64,000 nucleotides of DNA. Origin: Nereocystis luetkeana (lineage: Eukaryota > Sar > Phaeophyceae > Laminariales > Laminariaceae). Within the stretch, counting starts at the first letter, position 1. Each line of letters starts with the position of its first letter. The notes beneath the pieces were generated by a model. The model had not been told where the DNA came from. It ran no database searches and saw only the letters and a program-made list of their open reading frames with translations. Where the stretch lies: contig JARUPZ010000003.1 in NCBI GenBank assembly GCA_031213475.1, forward strand, positions 15,680,869 through 15,744,868, given 5' to 3'. The position numbers were made by a program, and so were the translations under genes. Below are positions 50,692 through 63,004 of this stretch, piece after piece.

Positions 50692-53182
50692 ATGGCACCT
50701 TTCACCTCGAGCATCATCCCACTGCTGGCCCTCTTGTTGGGGTCCACGACGGCCTTCGTCACTCCCACCGGCCGCGGCGCCTCGTGGCCTCTGCCCAGCG
50801 TTCAGCAATCCAGCACCGCCACCGCTGTAGCCCGCCAGGCCACCCGCCGTTCAATGCCTCGCCTGAGCATGATGATGGCTACCGGCACGAGCGAGGTCGA
50901 GATCGCCCAAGAGAAGGCGGCGAGACTCCGCGAGACTGCCGCTGTGTTCCGCGCTCAAGCGGTCGAGCTGGAGGACAAGAGGGCGCAAGAGCGACAGGCG
51001 GGCGCAGAGCGATCGTTCAACAGCTTCGACTCCAACAAGGACGGCACCGTGGATGTTGAGGAGCTCAAGGCGGGCTTGGAGGGTCCGTTGCGCAGGAGCT
51101 TCGTCAAGCAACTCACGGCCCGCATGGGACGCAAGCCCGACACAGAAGAGGTCAGTCTTTATCAAATATAAATATTAATAGTATTAATAGCGTACGTCGC
51201 CAGTACATAAATAGAAATGCGTGAGAAGTAGGAGGAATGCTGGTACTCGTACTTTATAGTGTGACTCGTGTAACGTGCGGGCGACGATGATAACTTGAGG
51301 TCTGCAGTCGCATTGCCTCGCGTGTCTCGAAGTTGTTTTACTGGTTCACACGACCATGCCCACTGCTGCTGCTCGCGACAGATCTCAAACATCAGCAACA
51401 AGCGGTGTGTGTGTGGGCCAATCGGGCGTAACGTTGGATAACGCTCGTATCTGTGTGTGGGTGTGGAAAATTACATGGTCTTGCAGGCTGCTGAAACTGC
51501 AAGCACGTTCAAAATACAGAAACGCTTGGAATTATAGTTGGGTCTGCTACAACTGGGTGGGTTGGTACGTTTTGGCCGAAACATAGCCGACTGACCGGGC
51601 TCCTCAGCCCGATATCGTAGGGAGTAGCAGAGCACCAGTGGTGTTTCGCCATACTTTTTGTGCTTGGGCTCATCGGGTTACACACTTTTATACCACGGGT
51701 ATATTCAGGCGTTTTTCTTAATCCGTTTGGGGTGAAGTATGCCAGGTAGAGTTCCTATACTGCAATCAAGTGAGTAGCCTCATAAAAACTACCAGGTGCC
51801 ATCTCGACCGCAGCACGCTTCATTTTTCCGATGCTTTACACGGTCCAATGTTTTCATCGTTTCGAAATGTGAAGCCTGACGACAGTCTACTCACTGTAGT
51901 GTTTCCACGGATGTGTATCCTTTCCTTGATGACTGCCTGTCCTGCGGTCATGTACGAGCCAAACTTTAACGTAGAATGCACGTATCATGTGTAGGCTGCC
52001 TGCTTGTATGCTGTGTATAGTTCACTCTAGAGGAAGTACCTTGTGTTGCGATCGCTGTCGAAAACTACCCCAATTTCAACATCTCTGGTGTGCTGTAGGG
52101 TCTATTGCTACCGGGTACCAGGCGCTACGTATTCGTACTGGACCTTCAAAATATCGATGCCGAAGAATATCGATGCCGAGCTTAGGACGAAAGGCGTAGA
52201 GTAATTAGATAAGTAATACTGTATAAAATGCTAACGTCTACGCGAGCATGCGGTCTGACCTATGGCCTCAATCAGTACATGTCTCAAATGTTTGAGACAC
52301 AAGTCACATGAAACGCCACCTCCTACCCAACCACGCACCAATGCTGACCTACCTTATTTGCCCCCCTTCCGTCTCCCGAATATGTACTCCAACCTTCTCC
52401 AGATCGACGCTCGCATCGCTGCGCTGCCGGGGGGCTCTCTCTTCCCCGACGACCTCGCCAGGCAGCTGATCGACACGTACGACCAAAACGGGGATGGACT
52501 CCTGCAGCGGTCAGAGTTCGCCCCAACCGAGGAGCTCAGAACGAGGCTAGAGAACATGTTCCGCGAGCAGCAGGAGACAGCGCGCCAGGCAAGGGTGGAG
52601 GAGCGGCAGCGCCAAATGGAGGACAAGCTCACGGCTGAGGCGGGGGCGGGGGCGGTGGTGTCGGCGGGAGGTGCCAACGACGGAGCGGCGACTGCGGCGG
52701 ACAAGGCCTTGTCGGCGCTGCCGTACCTGCTGCCGTTGGTGGACGGAATCTCGTTCGCTGGCCACCTGTTCGGGGCGTTCCCGGAGCAAACGGCGTGGGC
52801 GCAGCCTCTGGCAGCCGTGCTGCTGGCACTGCGGTCTCTCCCGTTCGCAACGCTCGTGGGCTTCTTCAGCCTGTCGGCGCTGTCGGGCAACCCGCAGGTG
52901 AACAAGCTGGTGAGGTTCAACATGCAGCAGGCCATCAACCTGGACATCGCTCTGATCGTGCCGAGTGTGCTGGGCGCGCTTGCGTCGGTGTCTCTGGGGC
53001 AGGACGCGTACAAGCTGGTGCCTCTGGCGGATGCGGGTTCGGACGTTGTGTTTGTGGCCATGCTGGCGGCCGTGGCGTATTCGGTGGTGACGTCATCGAC
53101 GGGTGCTTTCCCGAACAAGCTGCCTTTGTTAGGCCGCATCAACCGCGAGAACCCCGACCGGGAGGAGGGCGGGGAGGAGTAA
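50692..53182 (+). CDS. EF-hand/Tic20-like plastid membrane protein, copy 2
   Basis: A 412-aa product from exons 50692-51150 and 52403-53182, in phase 0, with donor GAG|GTCAGT and acceptor TTCTCCAG. Start Met lies at GCCATGGCACC. Domains are as in copy 1: signal peptide cut at TTA^FVTP (21/22), EF-hand loops at 113-124 (DSNKDGTVDVEE) and 180-191 (DQNGDGLLQRSE), charged helix 195-230, four-helix Tic20-like domain 255-385, acidic C-terminus EEGGEE. It differs from copy 1 at scattered residues (for example MAPFT versus MSPFA at the N-terminus, ANDGAATA versus VNDGSATA in the linker). The intron (51151-52402) is unlike that of copies 1 and 3, so exons are better conserved than introns between the head-to-head partners. 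Antisense open frames of ~250 codons are shadows of this gene. Confidence 0.88.
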
Positions 53183-55224
53183 TAGTTGCGGCATAGTGGG
53201 GGGGAGAGACTGCTGTGGATAGAGTTTTACTGTGTTGTGTCATGGGTGTCTGTGTGATGTTTATAGGTAGATCGGGTGTTGTGGGTGGGGTAGAGGATAG
53301 TGCGTGGATCTCGATGTCGTTGTTTGGATGTTTCATCCCACCATGGCCAAGTGCTGGTGGCTGATTGAGTACAACAGAAGTGTTCAGAACAACGTACCAG
53401 GTAGATTTTGGGGTGTGAGGGTCTTTGTGGGCTGCTTGGAACTGTATTTATTATTGAGATGGAGGCTTTTTTACTGGATCGATGTTGCATCTCGTGTGGG
53501 TGCATGCGGTTCTTCTTACTTCGACAGGCATCAGGATGTCGTGCAGTTGTTACAGGGTTGGTTATTAACGGGAAAGCGGTTGTTTGGGCTGAGCTGGGGC
53601 TGGGCGATGAAACTTGTGCTTTTCAACCTGGCCTCACCAGGCGTGGTAGCGTCTTAACGTGCAGTGTGTGAGGGGGAAGTGAAATGTGACTCAAATCAAT
53701 ATAAAAAAAAGAGAACGACGTTGGGCATGTGATTTTCTTGTTGCCTCTCCCGGAGCGTATCCGCGGATGAGGCCTCTTTTCTCGAGACCGATCGGACGGT
53801 CACTTTATTTCGGCATCAACCGAGTCTTACCTGGATTTTTTTCCTAGACGAATGCAAACACGATGACATCGTCTCCTCCCGTGGCAGATGGAAAATATCA
53901 TAGGAAGTACTTTTTCATCCGTCGTCATTATGCATGGAAGTGTTTCGCCCCCACGCTCCATGACAAGCACCAGTTAAATGAAGCACATGGTTGGCGTAAT
54001 GTTTGCCCTCTTTCCAGGCCGATATGTTCGAACTCGAACATATACTCTCGTTCGTATTTGACTTGATTCCTGACGCATGCATCCGTCATGACTTGCACCC
54101 GGGAGGCCTTGAAGCAAAACCACCATCCTCGTTGCGATGTGCCAGGTACATGTCAGCAAGTGCTGACGATGAATAGCGGATCTTGAAAAACAATCACACA
54201 GCAGTGCTTGACGCACAGAAGGGACCCATTCCTTGCTGCCACAGACATTTTATTACATTCACAACGCTGTATGACCCGGTCCTGCCGGCTATTTTCATCG
54301 CCGCTGCTTCTGTGCTGGTCTCTGAGACCCCATACAGGAACGTGTAGACAAGTTGTGCCTGAAACACTGAACGTGCCTCAAACAATGCACGGACGTGCGC
54401 GTCGTTTTGCAATATATGCATCTACCAGCTTTACCCAACGAGCATCCGTGTACAGGTGCTGCAGGTGTCTTAGTGTTTCTCGCTCGCCCACATGAGTCGG
54501 CGCGGCATCCCTTGACCTCGTACCTTCCAACAACGTGTGAGTGTGCCCATACGCTCCTGGTTCCAGTATAAGCTCTCGAATCTCGTGGTTTCGGACGACT
54601 CTACATATTGTCGGTAGCTCTGTGTCCGCCACCTGAAAAATTGTTGCACTCTGTCGATTGGCAGATGTTGGGTAGTGATATCTCTACTGTTGGTGGCAAA
54701 GGCAACTGCTCTTTTTGCATATCCGGGTAGGGGGGAGTGTCTAAACAGCCCCCGACTCCAAAATTTTAGCAAGTCGCGGTGTGTTAACCCTTTTAGAACC
54801 GCAGTCCCGTTTTGGGGACAAACCATTCAAATATCAAGTAGTTTGTCCCCAAAACGGGACTGCGGTTCTAACAAGACTCCGTCCTGAAACAAGCAGTGTT
54901 TGTGAAATGGTGTGAGGAGGGGACGCGGGATAATACTCACAACCGAAAGACAGAGAGCTACCCTGGTATATCAAAGAGCTCTACAGATCGCATTCAATAC
55001 TCTCAGGTCATGCTTATAAAGCAAACCGTAAGATGGGCGTTGTATTTCTTGAATTTGAACTAGCAACACGCGGCCGTAAGTAGCCACCACCCAGCCCTGA
55101 CAACCTCTAGGATTTCCCCAGTCATGCCGATTTTGAGAGGGTTTTCGCGTGTTCGGTACGACTTTATGACTACACCCCTGGCCATACAATATGCTGAAGA
55201 AAGGCATATTGACTGGGTAATAAG
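53183..55224. other. Intergenic, no gene recognised
   Basis: The first ~60 bp downstream of copy 2 resemble the 3' flank of copy 3 (GTTGCGGCATAGTG, GAGACTGCTGTGGATAGAGT). The rest has no recognised gene. A family B element is at 54784-54872 and a TACCAGGTA at 53395. Confidence 0.5.
54784..54872. repeat. Family B (TTAA) palindromic element, near-perfect hairpin
   Basis: TTAACCCTTTTAGAACCGCA then GTCCCGTTTTGGGGACAAAC on the left, mirrored by GTTTGTCCCCAAAACGGGAC then TGCGGTTCTA on the right. This is the best preserved copy; the right terminal GGGTTAA has been lost. Confidence 0.8.
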
Positions 55225-56097
55225 CAAGGCTTTTCGCGGGTCAGGTCAAACCTCACGGGTCGGGTCGGGTCGGGTCGGGTCAGCTGACCCGACCCGCGAA
55301 AAAAATGAGGTATGTTGACTTGAGCCGACCCGACCCGCGAGATTTTGAAAGCCTCATGACCCGACCCGACCCGATCTATGAGATTTGACAATCTCCTGAC
55401 AGGACCCGACCCGACCCGCGAGATTTCAAAACCTCCTGACCCGACCCGACCCCACCCGCCACCTTCCGATTGATCCATGAGACACGGTTTTCATGCGGGT
55501 CGGGTCACCTTGACCCGCAAGACCATTTCTCTTGACCCGAAGGTTCGACCCGCGGATCTGACCCGAGGGCCGGCACTTCAAAAATAGGTCAATGCCCATT
55601 TTAGCGCCTCGCAGCGATAGATGACCAGGCTGCAGTGGGTGTGAATGGATGCGGGCATGCGTATACGAATTTGGCGGTGTTTTAATGTATAAATATTATA
55701 TCAAAGGAGCCTTGTTGAGTTTCAGTACGAGAGAAGCCTTTGTGTGATAGAGCGGGGAGTGATTCAAGTGTCGGATCCGCGAGCCGAAAGCGCGGGTCCC
55801 ACCCGCGGGTCAGTAGAAAACAACTCGCGGATGCTGCTGACCCGACCCGCGAGTGACCCGCTTCTCGCGGGTCATGACCTGACCCGACCCGTGAGCTTTA
55901 CATCACCTTTTGACCCGACCCGACCCGTGAGGTTTGAAAACTCTTGACCCGACCTGACTCGACCCACGAGATGTGAAAACCTCTTGACCCGACCCGACCC
56001 GTGAAATTTTGAATATTTCCTGACCCAACCCGACCCGTGACATTTTGAACACCACGTGACCCGACCAGCGTGTCGGGTCATGACCCGCGAAAAGCCC
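55225..56097 (+). mobile_element. hAT-like foldback element with GGGTC arrays, copy 1
   Basis: Ends are CAAGGCTTTTCGCGGGTCA and TGACCCGCGAAAAGCCCTG, an inverted pair beginning CARGG. Inside each end are arrays of TGACCCGACCCGACCCG or GGGTCGGGTC units separated by short GCGAGATTTTGAAA-type spacers. A ~210-bp unique core (about 55570-55790) lies between the arrays. Possible diverged 8-bp flanks GTAATAAG / GATTTAAG. No transposase is encoded, so it would be non-autonomous. It forms an inverted pair with the next element, about 30 bp away. Confidence 0.75.
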
Positions 56098-56127
56098 TGG
56101 ATTTAAGCCACTTGACCTTGTTATTTT

Positions 56128-57088
56128 CAGGGCTTTTCGCGGGTCATGACCCGACCCGCGGGTCGGGTCACGGGGTGTTCAAAATGTCACGGGTCGGGTC
56201 GGTTCGGGTCAGGAATTGTTCAAGATCTCACGGGTCGGGTCGGGGCGGGCCAACAGGTTTTCAAATCTGGCGGGTAGGATTTGGTCGGGTCAAAAGCTCT
56301 TCAAATCTCACGGGTCGGGTCGGATCGGGTCAAGAGTTTTTAAAATCTCACGGGTCGGGTCAGGTCGGGTCAAGGATTGACTAAAAGCTCACGGGTCTGG
56401 TCAGGTCATGAACCGCGAGAAACGGGTCACTCGTGGGTCGGGCCAGCATGACCCGCAGGTTATTCTTTTATGACCCCCGGATCGGACCCGCGCATCCGAT
56501 CCGGCTCGCGGATCCGACACTTGAAAAAATTCCAGCTCTCTTGCTCAAAGGCTTATCTCGTGCTATTATTCAATAACACTCGTTTGGTATAGTGTTCAAA
56601 CATTAAAACATCGCCCAATCTATATACGCCCGCCCGCATCCATCCATACCCACTACAGCCAGGCCACACATCGCTGCGGGGCACAAAAATGAGTATTTAA
56701 TTGTTTTTGAAGTGTCGACCCACTTGCCGGATCCGCGGGTCGAACCCGCGGGTCAACATAAATGATGTCACGGGTCAAGGTGACCCGATCCGCATGAAAC
56801 CTGTATATCACGGGCCAATCGAACGGTGGCGGGTCGGGTGGGGTCGAGTCGGGTCAGGAGGTGTTGAAGTCTCGCGGGTTGGGTTGGGTCGGGTCGGGTC
56901 GGATCAGGAGAATTCCACATCTCACGGGTCGGGTCGGGTCGGGTCAAGAGGGTTCAAAACTCTCGCGAGTCGGATCGGGTCGGGTCAAGTCAACACGCCA
57001 CAAACTTTTGGCGGGTCAGGTCGGGTCAGCTGACCCGACCCGACCCGACCCGGCCCGTGAGGTTTGACCTGACCCGCGAAAAACCCTG
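56128..57088 (-). mobile_element. hAT-like foldback element with GGGTC arrays, copy 2 (inverted)
   Basis: Termini CAGGGCTTTTCGCGGGTCA and TGACCCGCGAAAAACCCTG. Identical 8-bp flanks GTTATTTT lie on both sides (56120-56127 and 57089-57096), a target-site duplication. CAGGG ends with an 8-bp duplication are hallmarks of the hAT superfamily. The interior is GGGTCGGGTC arrays plus a ~210-bp core (about 56480-56720) that is the reverse complement of the core of copy 1 (shared GCAGCGAT, GTGGGTATGGATGGATGCGG, GTTTTAATGT). No protein-coding capacity. Confidence 0.82.
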
Positions 57089-57411
57089 GTTATTTTCAAC
57101 GGACTACAGACGACCTCAAGATATCGTATTATTTCTGCGACAAAAAAAACCGTCAGAGGCTTTGAATATATACCTGGTATATACATCAATGGTAGGATCA
57201 ATAGTAGTTTCATGTGTTACCCTGATAAATAGGCCCAAACTAGGTGGCAGCATGTGATCAAGTCCAGAGGGGTCCCTCGAAGCTCTAAAATACAATCGTT
57301 CAAATACCCTTGAAGCGTGATTAGTAGGGCTGGCTGCCTGTACGTCGCCAGCTAGTTATTAGTCGGCTAGGTATTTAAGCCCGTTGCAGCGATGCCAACT
57401 ATCCAACTAGT

Positions 57412-57790
57412 ATGCCTATTAGGATTTCCTTGTTCGTAGGAAGGCATGTTTTTTACGGGGCACGCCTTTCCCCGCGGCATCAGGAACCCACACTCGCCGA
57501 GAAACTCAAGACGTCTGCTGCAGCTCATGAGGCATCGACCCATCGCCATCGACGGTGCTGGTGCCGATGGCAGTACCGCGGGTGCTTGGGGACGTTGAAC
57601 CTGACCCGTCAAATTACCACGGCAGTGATAGAGCCTACATCGATCAAGCAGTCGTTCCGATGGCTCCTCCTCGCCCGGGTGCCCGCGAGAAAGATGCGGT
57701 TCGCCACCGTGCCGTGGACGAGCGCCGATTTCCCAAGCCTCTCAAATCCCAGCATTGGGTATGGAAGAATTTTATGGCGCATGTGAAGGA
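57412..57790 (+). CDS. Possible exon or fragment, unknown protein
   Basis: One plus-strand frame from about 57555 to 57790 reads VPRVLGDVEPDPSNY, then PMAPPRPGAREKDAV, then PKPLKSQHWVWKNFMAHVKE, a composition typical of coding sequence. The Lys-Ser-x-x-x-Val-Trp-Lys-x-Phe pattern is loosely like the start of a BED-type zinc finger, as found in hAT transposases, but the Cys/His ligands are not seen. A possible donor (GAAG|GAGGTGCT region) follows. No upstream or downstream exon is assigned. It may be a transposon remnant. Confidence 0.25.
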
Positions 57791-59121
57791 GGTGCTACCT
57801 GGTAGTCAACATCGCCGTTTGCCGTATTTCCGAGGCTATCCGTTCGAACCGGTAGACTTCCGGGTGCTTCTCTGTCCTGCGCCTGTATTTTTTGTCGCGC
57901 GGTTTTCTTCTGATATCTTTCACACGTGTTTTGCCCCGTTGTTGCAGGCCAGACGAAGGCACGGGGAACAGGGATGTGCAGCGTTATGCGAGGTGATTTA
58001 CGGGGTTCTGCGTCTTTGCATGAGTATATACAAAGTACCAATAGCTCCCCTCCAAAATATACTTTTGTTCGGCGGGCCGGGCCCTCACCGCCGTTGCCTC
58101 CCACCCCCCCCCCCCCTTTTTCAGGTTGTTTCTGTATGGGCACACCCCCCAAACATCGTGCTCGTCGTGGTGCACAGCAGGCTGCTTCGTTTGGTGCATG
58201 GGTTGTAAACGCATCAAACGTCAGCGGGGGGGTCGCGTTGTAATCGATTCTACTGTAGCTCAAACATGGACCGCTCTTGCATCGCCGACGACACATATAT
58301 ATATATATATAATCTTGTCGTAGGAGAGATCCCAGCGTTTGCTGGTGTTTAGTACCCTGGTGCCGGCTTGGCGGTTTGGTGTGCTGTAATACTCATCTAT
58401 ATCATGGCTACATTGTACCAGTACGTACGTAGGTCTTCTTGGCCGTGGGTTCGTATTTTTTTCGTTTCACCACCCCTTTCGTGAGTATGCAACTTTGCGT
58501 TTAGTCTTTTTATTGGGCACTGTCTTTCGTATTATTTAGCGTTATGCCGATATTTATCCTTCAGTTTTTTTTTCTCATTATTATCTATTTTCGACTTTGT
58601 TCCATTCTGTTTTTTTTTTTTAATATGAAATACGCCTTCCCCTCGGGTTCTGTTGCAACTCGGTAACACAGAATATGCATCTGGTACATGTTGACGCAGA
58701 TTGATTATCTCAGTTATGTATTCCCTTGTGTGTACCAGGTATAGTTTTATCTATTATTATTAATACCTTGTGCGTACCAGGTATAGTTTTGTCTATTATT
58801 ATTATTATTATTCATAGTTGTTCTATGATGTATTCCTCCACTCCAGACTTATTGGAGCCTGTCCTGTGACCCTGGTGTGGCGTTTGTCGATAAAATAGTA
58901 AGAGAACAACAACTGCAATGCCAGCATCTACCATACCTGCCGTACGAGCATGTACAGGTATCACAGCAACAACAAAAGTAAGGGGCGTCCACATCGGGAC
59001 GGCGTATCCATGTCTCGATATATCCCTTTACAGTCCGATACGAGGAACTTTGGTGTACACCTGTTTCTGTATAAAAATCAGTGCTGAACTCGGCCGATTT
59101 ATCATAAGCTTAGTTTGAAAA
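57791..59121. other. Intergenic, no gene recognised
   Basis: Contains a poly-C run near 58105-58118, an (AT)n run at about 58295-58312, T-rich sequence, and a short tandem duplication at 58725-58800 whose two copies each carry TACCAGGTATAGTTTT. Confidence 0.5.
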
Positions 59122-59400
59122 ATGAAGCCAAATAAAGAACGTTTTGCCTCCGGCGACGCTTTCAAGCGAGACCCCCCGGACGCGCCACCGTCGGGACCTT
59201 CGGAGGCGCCTCCAGCGGGCACCTCTAAGCCGGCGGGGGGGGGGGCTCGCTTTGCTAGCCTCCGCTCGCCTGGGTTTCGTCGACTAATTGCCTGGATAAC
59301 CCCAACTCTAAGTCTAGCGCCAGCCAACTCGTCGACTAAAACCGGCCCACTAATAACTAGGCGGGAACAGCAGGCAACAGGTGGACAAAGCAGTAAGTGA
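59122..59400 (+). CDS. Small open frame, Pro/Ala-rich, doubtful
   Basis: A 92-codon frame begins MKPNKERFASGDAFKR and continues with Pro/Ser/Ala-rich sequence, then a hydrophobic ITPTLSLAP stretch. The opposite strand is also open over the same interval, with an equally plausible composition. Neither is recognised and no splice signals decide between them. I list it only because it is the sole coding-like patch between 58 and 60.7 kb. Confidence 0.2.
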   Translation: MKPNKERFASGDAFKRDPPDAPPSGPSEAPPAGTSKPAGGGARFASLRSPGFRRLIAWITPTLSLAPANSSTKTGPLITRREQQATGGQSSK

Positions 59401-60731
59401 TGCGAGAAAATACGGGATGCAGTCGGATCGCGCAAGTACGGACATTGATCGAGAGCCTACAACGGCAACAGTATTAAGATGCTAACAAAGGTAGCGAGAC
59501 AAACCAATGTTTCTACGGGATTTCTCCGTATTTCAGCCACCATGTTATTACGGGGGACCATAGTTAATAGGGCCTGTGGTATACATAAAATCCTATATAT
59601 TTAACCTTTTTTACTAACAATATTTGGTCCTATTAACTATGGTCCCCCGTAATAGTGGGCAAGTCAATGATTCTCATACCGTATACTCTATATTTACCTC
59701 AGAGTGCACGTGACAAGGACACCAATTTAAGCGTTTCAGTGCACAATAGCACAAAAACAGAAAAACACAGTCACGACAACGAACGCACATTCCATCCGGC
59801 TGATGCCCGTCATGGACCGCACGGACCAAGAACATCGTGAACGGATGATGACAGTGAGTCGACTAGTCAAACATCACAGGCGTAGACGAGATGCACTCGT
59901 GTTTGCAGCCACCATCACGCTCAGAAACTAGGCATTGCTGAAAACAAAAAGAGATCATTTGAGCGTGCAATTGGTCTTTGCTTAGCACCAGCTGCTTTGA
60001 ATTAGCTTCGCGATTTGCTGTGCTTAGCACCAGCTGCTTCGAATCAGCTTCGCGATCTGCAAACAAATAAACATAATGTTAAAAGTCGTCTGATTTTCTT
60101 CATATGGCAATCGTAGATTAACATCCCCACCCTCAGCCAACGCACACAAATACGGCTCAGTGCCAAATACGACCGGGTTGTCAACCCAAGGTCTACCGCC
60201 GAACGCCAGCCCCACACACTGCCGTGCTCCTCCACCGCCCTGACAACAAAGGCGTGGGTTTCCCCTCACAAAAAAAGCGACAAAGTGTCAAGGCCTGCTC
60301 AATGCCGGCCAGCCAAAGGAGAGTTGCAAGACGCCGCAAAATACCACGAAGCCGTTCCTCCGAGAATTCATGACATCTCAACAGATGCGCACACGGATCA
60401 GCCCAATCAACAACACAAGCTCGCGCAAATTATATTCCTGCTAAAGAAAAGAAGAGATGCCCACACAAATGCCGGTTCCATCCTTCAATAAACCACGATA
60501 TCGCAAGCGTTTACCACTCGAAGCATCCCAACAGCAACAACAGGGTCAAAACTCAAGTCTATCTGGATACCTCCGCACTTTGAACGGTCACCAGCGCACA
60601 ACCACGGTCTAATAACACACATTCGAACAACAACCAAAAACGCCCCTAAACATCACCCACCACAACACAACACAACACAACACTACACTACACAACACAG
60701 TTAAACTCTATCCACAGCAGTCTCTCCCCGC
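59401..60731. other. Intergenic, no gene recognised
   Basis: Includes a family A MITE (listed). A 37-bp-spaced direct repeat, GCTTAGCACCAGCTGCTTTG / GCTTAGCACCAGCTGCTTCG, lies near 59980-60050. ACAAC-rich sequence near 60658-60700 borders the duplicated block. Confidence 0.5.
59548..59652. mobile_element. Family A MITE, 105 bp, intact
   Basis: TA-flanked. Exact terminal inverse complements TTACGGGGGACCATAG / CTATGGTCCCCCGTAA, with arms extending through TTAATAGGGCC / GGTCCTATTAA. Confidence 0.92.
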
Positions 60732-60747
60732 CACTATGCCGCAACTA

Positions 60748-63004
60748 TTACTCCTCCCCGCCCTCCTCCCTGTCGGGGTTCTCGCGGTTGATGCGGCCTA
60801 ACAAAGGCAGCTTGTTCGGGAAAGCACCCGTCGATGACGTCACCACCGAATACGCCACGGCCGCCAGCATGGCCACAAACACAACGTCCGAACCCGCATC
60901 CGCCAGAGGCACCAGCTTGTACGCGTCCTGCCCCAGAGACACCGACGCAAGCGCGCCCAGCACACTCGGCACGATCAGAGCGATGTCCAGGTTGATGGCC
61001 TGCTGCATGTTGAACCTCACCAGCTTGTTCACCTGCGGGTTGCCCGACAGCGCCGACAGGCTGAAGAAGCCCACGAGCGTTGCGAACGGGAGAGACCGCA
61101 GTGCCAGCAGCACGGCTGCCAGAGGCTGCGCCCACGCCGTTTGCTCCGGGAACGCCCCGAACAGGTGGCCAGCGAACGAGATGCCGTCCACCAACGGCAG
61201 CAGGTACGGCAGCGCCGACAAGGCCTTGTCCGCCGCAGTCGCCGGTCCGTCGTTGACACCTCCCGCCGACACCACCGCCCCCGCCCCCGCCTCAGCCGTG
61301 AGCTTGTCCTCCATTTGGCGCTGCCGCTCCTCCACCCTTGCCTGGCGCGCTGTCTCCTGCTGCTCGCGGAACATGTTCTCTAGCCTCGTTCTGAGCTCCT
61401 CGGTTGGGGCGAACTCTGACCGCTGCAGGAGTCCATCCCCGTTTTGGTCGTACGTGTCGATCAGCTGCCTGGCGAGGTCGTCGGGGAAGAGAGAGCCCCC
61501 CGGCAGCGCAGCGATGCGAGCGTCGATCTGGAGAAGGTTGGTGTGAAAGTGTGGGAACGGGGGAGGGGGGCAAAGCGAGGAGGGTCAGCACTGAAGTCCT
61601 GTAGTTTGGGGCGAGGTGCCGTGACATGGATGAATTATACACTTAAGTTTGACGCTGAGCGAGGCAATGCCGCAGACCGCAGTTCGCATACATCAAAACA
61701 GCAGCATCAGCGGTACCTGCACCCTTTCTTCAGTTGAAATCCCGGCATCGACTCTTTGCGACATAATTTTACAGTAGTTTCAATGTTTTTACAGTGCTAT
61801 GTGCACGTAGTACTGGCGAACGTACGTCACACCAGAGAGGTCACAAATTGAGGGTGTGTTCAGCAGTCGCGACAGCTGTTTCTTTCGGTAGTAGACTACT
61901 GTGTATACATGGTACATAATACAGGTCGCTTACCTGTAGGTTTTGGCGTCTACATCGCACAAAGGACAGCCAACAACGTTAAAGAATACGGATCCCTGGC
62001 AACACGGACCTTGGATGACACACAAATTTTGGGGAAGATATGGCAAATAGCTGATTAAACTCTAATTTTCAGGTTTTTCTATTCGAAACGTGTCATACAT
62101 GAAATTTGATCATTTCGTAGAAGGGCAACCTCCGGCATCCTGCGAGACCATGCCATCCTCCACACACAGAGAGATACGAACGTTATCCCATGCTACGCCA
62201 GAGTGGTCTACTTTTGCTTGTGTACCTTAACAGTCTGTATAGAGGGAGCATGGCCATCCGCACCAACAAAACGACATACTGGAGACACACGAGGCCATGC
62301 GACTGCTGACCCCAATTTGGTATCGTCGTCCAACCGTTGCCAACTGATGGTCAAAGTCACACAAATAATATCAGTCCAGAAACTGACGTGTAAATACGAG
62401 CACGGAGTACGAGCATACTGCCGTTTGAAAGCACAGATAGACTGAAGACTAAACGACGCTCTCATTCCGATTCCTACGTACGGTACACGTGGCAATATTT
62501 GTGCTGTACTCGTCAGAAAGACCTTTTGGTTTGACCAAGACTGACCTCTTCTGTGTCGGGCTTGCGGCCCATGCGGGCCGTGAGCTGCTTGACGAAGCTC
62601 CTGCGCAACGGACCCTCGAGACCAGCCTTGAGCTCCTCAATATCCACGGTGCCGTCCTTGTTGGAGTCGAAGTTGTTGAACGACCGCTCTGCGCCCGCCT
62701 GTCGCTCTTGCGTCCTCTTGTCCTCCAGCTCGGCCGCTTGAGCACGGAACACAGCGGCAGTCTCGCGGAGTCTCGCCGCCTTCTCTTGGGCGATCTCGAC
62801 CTCGCTCGTACCGGTAGCCATCATCATGCTCAGGCGAGGCATTGCACGGCGGGTTGCCTGGCGAGCTACAGCGGTGGCGGTGCTGGATTGCTGGACGCTG
62901 GGCAGAGACCACGAGGCGCCGCGGCCGGTGGGAGTGACGAAGGCCGTGGTGGACCCCGGCAAGAGGGCCAGCAGTGGGATGATGCTCGAAGCGAAGGGTG
63001 ACAT
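60748..63004 (-). CDS. EF-hand/Tic20-like plastid membrane protein, copy 3
   Basis: Exons 62546-63004 and 60748-61527, encoding 412 aa with the same architecture as copy 1: signal peptide cut at TTA^FVTP, EF-hand loops at 113-124 and 180-191, charged helix, Tic20-like four-helix domain. It is nearly identical to copy 1, including the intron. Visible protein differences include VNDGPATA (copy 1 VNDGSATA) and RRAMPRL (copy 1 RRSMPRL). Its 3' flank resembles that of copy 2 rather than copy 1. Divergent from copy 4. The reading frame is intact, so it is probably functional. Confidence 0.87.

Larger units (their letters stand above)
47690..50958. repeat. Segmental duplication, left copy
   Basis: This block matches 60732-64000 at a constant offset of 13,042 bp with only scattered single-base differences by eye. 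The left edge is abrupt, within the 3' flank of the leftmost EF-hand/Tic20 gene. The right edge is unknown because the partner reaches the window end. Confidence 0.9.
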
